DNA of 7,441 nucleotides, from assembly GCA_016297585.1 (NCBI GenBank), contig JAEDGJ010000120.1:1-7441 (forward strand), read 5' to 3'. This document shows, in pieces, positions 5,760 to 7,441 of this stretch. Source of the stretch: Clostridiaceae bacterium (GTDB lineage Bacteria > Bacillota > Clostridia > Oscillospirales > QAMX01). Below the pieces are notes generated by a model. It had not been told where the DNA came from and did not search any database. It was given only the letters and a program-made list of their open reading frames with translations. Numbering within the stretch: position 1 is the stretch's first letter; the number at the start of each line of letters is the position of its first letter. The position numbers were made by a program, and so were the translations under genes.

Positions 5760-7147
5760 CCATCTCCCCCGCCGACAACGTCGCCGTAGAGCTTTCCGGC
5801 ACGCCCGACGTCCCCGCCGGGCACAAGCGGGCGCTCACCGACATCCCCGCCGGTGCGCCGGTCGTCAAATACGGCTTCCCGATCGGCCGTGCGTCCCGCT
5901 TCATCCCGCGCGGCGCGCACGTTCACACGCACAACCTCGTCTCGGCGCTCGAGGGCACGGGAAACTACCGCTATGAGCCGGATATTCCCGCCGTGATCCC
6001 CCGTCCGCCCGCGTTTTTCGACGGCTACCGCACGCCCGACGGACGCTCGGCCGTCCGCTCGGAGATCTGGATCCTGCCGATGGTCGGCTGCGTCAACGCC
6101 GTCTGCCGCTCGCTTGCCGCCCGTGCGCAGAGCCTCGTCCGCGGCGGACTGGAGGGCGTCTACGCGTTCGAGCACCCCTACGGCTGCTCCCAGCTCGGCG
6201 GCGACCTCGACGCCACGCGCCGCATCCTCGCGGGACTCGCGCAGAATCCCAACGCGGCGGGCGTGCTCATCGTCGCGCTCGGCTGCGAGAACAACACGCT
6301 CGACGCCTTCCGTCCGCTGCTGCCGGAGGGGCTTCCCGTGCGCTTTCTCGTCGCGCAGGACGAGCCGGACGAGGAAGCGGCGGGACTGCGGCTGCTCGCG
6401 GAGCTTGCCGAACCGCTCTACACGCGCCGCCGCGAGCCCTGTCCCGTGTCGGCGCTGACCGTCGGCCTGAAATGCGGCGGCTCCGACGGCTTTTCGGGCA
6501 TCACCGCCAATCCCCTGCTCGGGCGCTTCTGCGACCGGCTCGTCTCGATGGGCGGCGGCGCGCTGCTGACCGAGGTCACGGAGATGTTCGGCGCGGAGGA
6601 CATCCTCCTGTCCCGCTGCGTGTCGGAGGCGGTCTGCAGCGACGCGGTCTATATGCTCACCGCTTTCCGGGAGTATCTGATCGCCGCCGGAGAGCCGATC
6701 TATGAAAACCCCTCCCCCGGCAACCGCGCGGGCGGCATCACCACGCTCGAGGAAAAGTCGCTCGGCTGCACGACAAAGGCGGGGCATGCGCCCGTCAGCG
6801 AGGTCGTCTTCTACGGAAACGCGATGCGCGGCCGGGGACTCGCGCTCCTCGAAAGCCCCGCCAACGACATCGTCTCCTGCACCGCGCTGGCAGCCGCCGG
6901 GGCGCAGCTCATCCTCTTTACCACCGGACGCGGCGCGCCGATGGGCAGCCCCGTGCCGGTCGTCAAGGTGTCGTCGAACGCCTCCCTTTCCGCGCGCAAG
7001 CCGTCGTGGATCGACGTCAACGCGGAAAGCGTGACGGACGAGGCGTTTTTCGAAGCGGTCCTCCGCACGGCGTCCGGTGCGCGCACCTGCGCCGAACGGC
7101 GGGGCAGCCGCGAATGCGCCATCTGGAAGCGCGGCGTCACGATGTAG
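5753..7147 (+). CDS. uxaA: UxaA-family dehydratase, probable altronate dehydratase
   Basis: The 464-residue protein is a complete UxaA-type enzyme (E. coli UxaA is about 495). The family converts D-altronate to 2-keto-3-deoxy-gluconate in the cytosol, a step of galacturonate breakdown; the related GarD acts on galactarate. The N-terminal SAF domain (about 6-75) shows DNVAV, PAGHK, PVVKYGFPIG and a VHTHNL metal-site-like motif (57-62). The catalytic part follows: FDGYRTPDGRSAVRSE (89-104), PMVGCVN (109-115), HPYGCSQLGGD (141-151), IVALGCENN (173-181), VGLKCGGSDGFSGITANP (237-254), LLTEVTEMFGAE (271-282), NPSPGNRAGGITTLEEKS (319-336) and LFTTGRGAPMGSPVPVVK (388-405). All key family motifs look intact. 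The GTG start overlaps the MFS stop by 7 bp, implying translational coupling. Substrate (altronate versus galactarate or another sugar acid) is inferred from family only; no other hexuronate pathway gene is in the window. Confidence 0.88.
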   Translation: MLTISPADNVAVELSGTPDVPAGHKRALTDIPAGAPVVKYGFPIGRASRFIPRGAHVHTHNLVSALEGTGNYRYEPDIPAVIPRPPAFFDGYRTPDGRSAVRSEIWILPMVGCVNAVCRSLAARAQSLVRGGLEGVYAFEHPYGCSQLGGDLDATRRILAGLAQNPNAAGVLIVALGCENNTLDAFRPLLPEGLPVRFLVAQDEPDEEAAGLRLLAELAEPLYTRRREPCPVSALTVGLKCGGSDGFSGITANPLLGRFCDRLVSMGGGALLTEVTEMFGAEDILLSRCVSEAVCSDAVYMLTAFREYLIAAGEPIYENPSPGNRAGGITTLEEKSLGCTTKAGHAPVSEVVFYGNAMRGRGLALLESPANDIVSCTALAAAGAQLILFTTGRGAPMGSPVPVVKVSSNASLSARKPSWIDVNAESVTDEAFFEAVLRTASGARTCAERRGSRECAIWKRGVTM

Positions 7148-7151
7148 CGGC

Positions 7152-7169
7152 GGAGGGCTCCCGCCCTCC
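7152..7169 (+). terminator. Strong hairpin after the uxaA-like gene, possible weak terminator
   Basis: GGAGGGC (7152-7158) and GCCCTCC (7163-7169) form a perfect 7-bp GC-rich stem with a 4-nt TCCC loop, 4 bp after the TAG stop. What follows is AAAATGGGCTTTACTTT, not a clean T run. It is therefore not a textbook intrinsic terminator. It may stop or slow transcription, protect the mRNA 3' end, or separate the operon from the next promoter. Confidence 0.5.
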
Positions 7170-7178
7170 AAAATGGGC

Positions 7179-7207
7179 TTTACTTTCCCGCGGATGTGCG
7201 GTATAAT
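7179..7207 (+). promoter_or_regulatory. Predicted sigma-A promoter of ychF
   Basis: TTTACT (7179-7184, 4 of 6) lies 17 bp before a perfect TATAAT (7202-7207), with AT-rich sequence after it. Transcription would begin near 7214, giving a leader of about 100 nt before ATG 7313. The -35 box lies 9 bp after the hairpin that ends the upstream operon, so ychF appears to be an independent unit. Confidence 0.75.
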
Positions 7208-7213
7208 AAATTA

Positions 7214-7312
7214 CCCCCCGATTTCAGGCGGGGACAAAGCGTTTTTTCGTTTCCATGCGTCCGAATCGGACGAAAAATAACACCATTTTTAGAACACGAG
7301 GGAAAAACAGCC
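7214..7312 (+). promoter_or_regulatory. Structured 5' leader of ychF
   Basis: The predicted leader holds CCCCG (7216-7220) pairing with CGGGG (7229-7233) at the very 5' end. A T6 run follows at 7242-7247. CGTCCGA-A-TCGGACG (7258-7272) is an exact inverted repeat about a central A. TTTTTCG (7243-7249) can alternatively pair with CGAAAAA (7271-7277). GAGGG (7298-7302) is the ribosome binding site, 10 nt before the start. I do not recognise a known riboswitch; function is open. Confidence 0.4.
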
Positions 7313-7441
7313 ATGAAAATGGGCATCGTAGGCTTGCCGAACGTCGGCAAGAGCACCTTATTCAACGCGATCACCGACGCGGGCGCCGAAGCCGCCAACT
7401 ACCCCTTCTGCACGATCGAGCCGAACGTCGGCGTCGTCGCC
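7313..7441 (+). CDS. ychF: YchF/OLA1-family redox-regulated ATPase (3' end outside window)
   Basis: Only the first 43 codons are present and the frame is open to the right edge. They read MKMGIVGLPNVGKSTLFNAI and continue with a stretch ending NYPFCTIEPNVGVVA, the diagnostic N-terminus of the YchF/OLA1 subgroup of Obg-like P-loop proteins. GLPNVGKST (7-15) is the Walker A loop, and NYPFCTIEPNVG (29-40) is the conserved switch-I region of this family. YchF binds ATP in preference to GTP, associates with ribosomes and affects stress responses (family knowledge). The start ATG 7313 is supported by GAGGG at 7298-7302; ATG at codon 3 is less well placed. It has its own promoter and is probably not part of the upstream operon. 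Confidence 0.93.
   Translation, partial: MKMGIVGLPNVGKSTLFNAITDAGAEAANYPFCTIEPNVGVVA

Noticed and set aside
5678..7171. Long minus-strand open frame opposite the uxaA-like gene
   Set aside because: Same cause: a mirror frame of a real GC-rich gene, with no family motifs.

Overview
The window is GC-rich, densely packed chromosomal DNA from what looks like a high-GC Clostridia-type Firmicute. This is inferred from the adjacent pair of a DnaD-domain primosome protein and a DnaC/DnaI-type helicase loader with a Cys cluster (DnaD proteins are essentially a Firmicute family), from clear AGGAGG-type ribosome binding sites, and from near-consensus housekeeping promoters standing out as AT-rich islands. 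There is no RNA gene, insertion sequence, CRISPR array or other mobile element that I can see.

Layout. (1) Positions 2-1813, + strand: the C-terminal bulk of an FAD-dependent oxidoreductase of the fumarate reductase/aspartate oxidase superfamily, cut by the left window edge. (2) Positions 1807-2502, - strand: an AlkD-like DNA alkylation repair protein, convergent with and overlapping the end of the flavoprotein gene by 7 bp. (3) Positions 2503-2664: a divergent intergenic region with two back-to-back promoters and a pair of near-identical direct repeats. (4) Positions 2665-7147, + strand: a tight four-gene array, DnaD-domain protein, DnaC-like ATPase, MFS transporter, UxaA-family altronate dehydratase. 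Its junctions are a 4-bp overlap, an 18-bp gap and a 7-bp overlap, so it is probably one transcript. (5) Positions 7148-7312: an intergenic region with a hairpin, a promoter and a leader of about 100 nt with inverted repeats. (6) Positions 7313-7441: the first 43 codons of the GTPase-like ATPase YchF, cut by the right edge.

How the genes fit together. DnaD and DnaC-like proteins act together in loading the replicative helicase. The divergent AlkD-like glycosylase is also a DNA-maintenance gene, so the promoter region at 2503-2664 sits between two DNA-metabolism units. The MFS carrier and UxaA-family dehydratase look like a small sugar-acid uptake and catabolism pair attached downstream of the helicase-loader genes. 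That linkage is the most unusual aspect of the gene order. I found no convincing novel multi-gene system. The best leads are the repeat-bearing divergent promoter, the operon linkage and the altered sensor-1 region of the loader ATPase.
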